Source of the DNA: an uncultured Sulfolobales archaeon
Lineage (GTDB): Archaea > Thermoproteota > Thermoprotei_A > Sulfolobales > Acidilobaceae
NCBI GenBank assembly: GCA_937921695.1
Contig: CAKZTZ010000028.1
Coordinates: 1 to 36,255, forward strand
Length of the DNA stretch: 36,255 nucleotides
Direction of reading: 5' to 3'
In this document: positions 36,023 to 36,255 of the stretch, piece after piece
How positions within the stretch are numbered: the first letter of the stretch is position 1
Layout: every line of letters starts with the position of its first letter
Notes under the pieces: generated by a model
Databases searched by the model: none
Told to the model about the DNA's origin: nothing
The model's input: the letters and a program-made list of their open reading frames with translations, nothing else
Position numbers and translations under genes: made by a program

Positions 36023-36255
36023 ATGCCCGCAATAGAAATAGGGAGAATATGCGTGAAAACACGAGGAAGAGAAGCTGGGAGAAAAGCAATAATAGTAGAT
36101 ATAATAGACCAAAACTACATACTAATAACAGGACCCAAAAAACTAACAGGAATAAAGAGGAGGAGAGTAAACATAAACCACATAGAACCCCTAGAAACAA
36201 AAATAGAAATAAGCAAAGGAGCCTCAGAAGAAGAAATACTAGAAGCAATCAAAAA
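36023..36255 (+). CDS. rpl14e: Large ribosomal subunit protein eL14, cut by the window's right edge
   Basis: 50S protein of archaea/eukaryotes. MPAIEIGRICVKTRGREAGR then KAIIVDIIDQNYILITGPK and RRRVNINHIEPL are family signatures. 77 codons are visible without a stop, most of the usual ~95-residue length. In many archaea cmk-eL14-cbf5 is one operon; here cbf5 is 5 kb away. Composition is extreme: by my count 34 of the first 40 codons end in A or C. Start ATG 36023. Confidence 0.94.
   Translation, partial: MPAIEIGRICVKTRGREAGRKAIIVDIIDQNYILITGPKKLTGIKRRRVNINHIEPLETKIEISKGASEEEILEAIK

Noticed and set aside
35994-36248. Minus-strand Leu-rich open frame of 84 codons at the right end
   Set aside because: It is the complement of the A-rich eL14 gene; the Leu/Phe richness is produced by that composition.

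Overview
The window reads as chromosomal DNA of a hyperthermophilic or thermophilic crenarchaeote (Thermoprotei, more like the Desulfurococcales/Sulfolobales side than a euryarchaeote). The evidence is archaeal/eukaryal-type ribosomal proteins (eL14, eL19, eL32, eL34), aEF-1beta, Cdc48, a proteasome beta paralogue, an A-type ATPase subunit C, Taw1, ThiD-ThiN, a crenarchaeal-type RNA polymerase subunit Rpo13, and a cbf5 gene split by a small bulge-helix-bulge (BHB) intron. TATA boxes of the form TTTAAA or TTAAAA lie about 30-50 bp before many genes. GGTG Shine-Dalgarno (SD) sites are common, and TTG or GTG starts are frequent. I cannot name the genus.

Layout. Positions 1-4643 (minus) hold a ribosomal operon uL6-eL32-eL19-uL18-uS5-uL30-uL15 ending in a two-hotdog acyl-CoA thioesterase cut by the window edge. 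Positions 4.8-11.6 kb hold metabolic genes: PfpI/DJ-1 protein (+), then on the minus strand ThiD-ThiN, Taw1, thioredoxin reductase, a Zn-ribbon protein with aEF-1beta, and succinyl-CoA synthetase sucCD. Positions 11.8-17.1 kb hold an unrecognised secreted/membrane protein (-), two unrecognised proteins, Cdc48 and a small winged-helix protein (+). A well-formed candidate C/D box sRNA follows at 17058-17120. Positions 17.2-21.7 kb hold a DUF357-nucleotidyltransferase fusion (-), an ABC-2 exporter pair and GlmS (+). Positions 21.8-25.5 kb (minus) hold a small unknown protein, Rpo13, a DUF2139-like protein, a proteasome beta subunit lacking the catalytic threonine, and endonuclease V. Positions 25.6-29.1 kb hold a GT87-like membrane protein (-), a UbiE-like methyltransferase (+), and A-ATPase subunit C with a coiled-coil stalk-like protein (-). 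Positions 29.1-31.0 kb (minus) hold cbf5 with its intron and a ZIP transporter. Then come a cysteine-rich HhH-glycosylase-like protein (+), tRNA-Leu(CAG) (-), and the tail of the spc operon on the plus strand: secY-adkA-DUF106-eL34-cmk-eL14, running off the right edge.

How the genes fit together. Most of the window is information processing: ribosome, Sec translocon, tRNA modification, rRNA pseudouridylation, transcription and protein quality control. Enzymes for cofactors, amino sugars and the citric acid cycle lie between these blocks. The spc ribosomal operon is broken into two blocks of opposite orientation about 28 kb apart.

Most notable points: the 40-nt intron that splits the codon of the Cbf5 catalytic aspartate; the candidate C/D sRNA; the degenerate proteasome subunit; an Rpo13 homologue; a possible frameshift at the start of Taw1; the Qng1/EndoIII-like cysteine-rich protein; and a strong drift of third-codon-position bases from T/G-rich to A/C-rich along several transcription units. 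I did not find a mobile element, CRISPR array or defence island.
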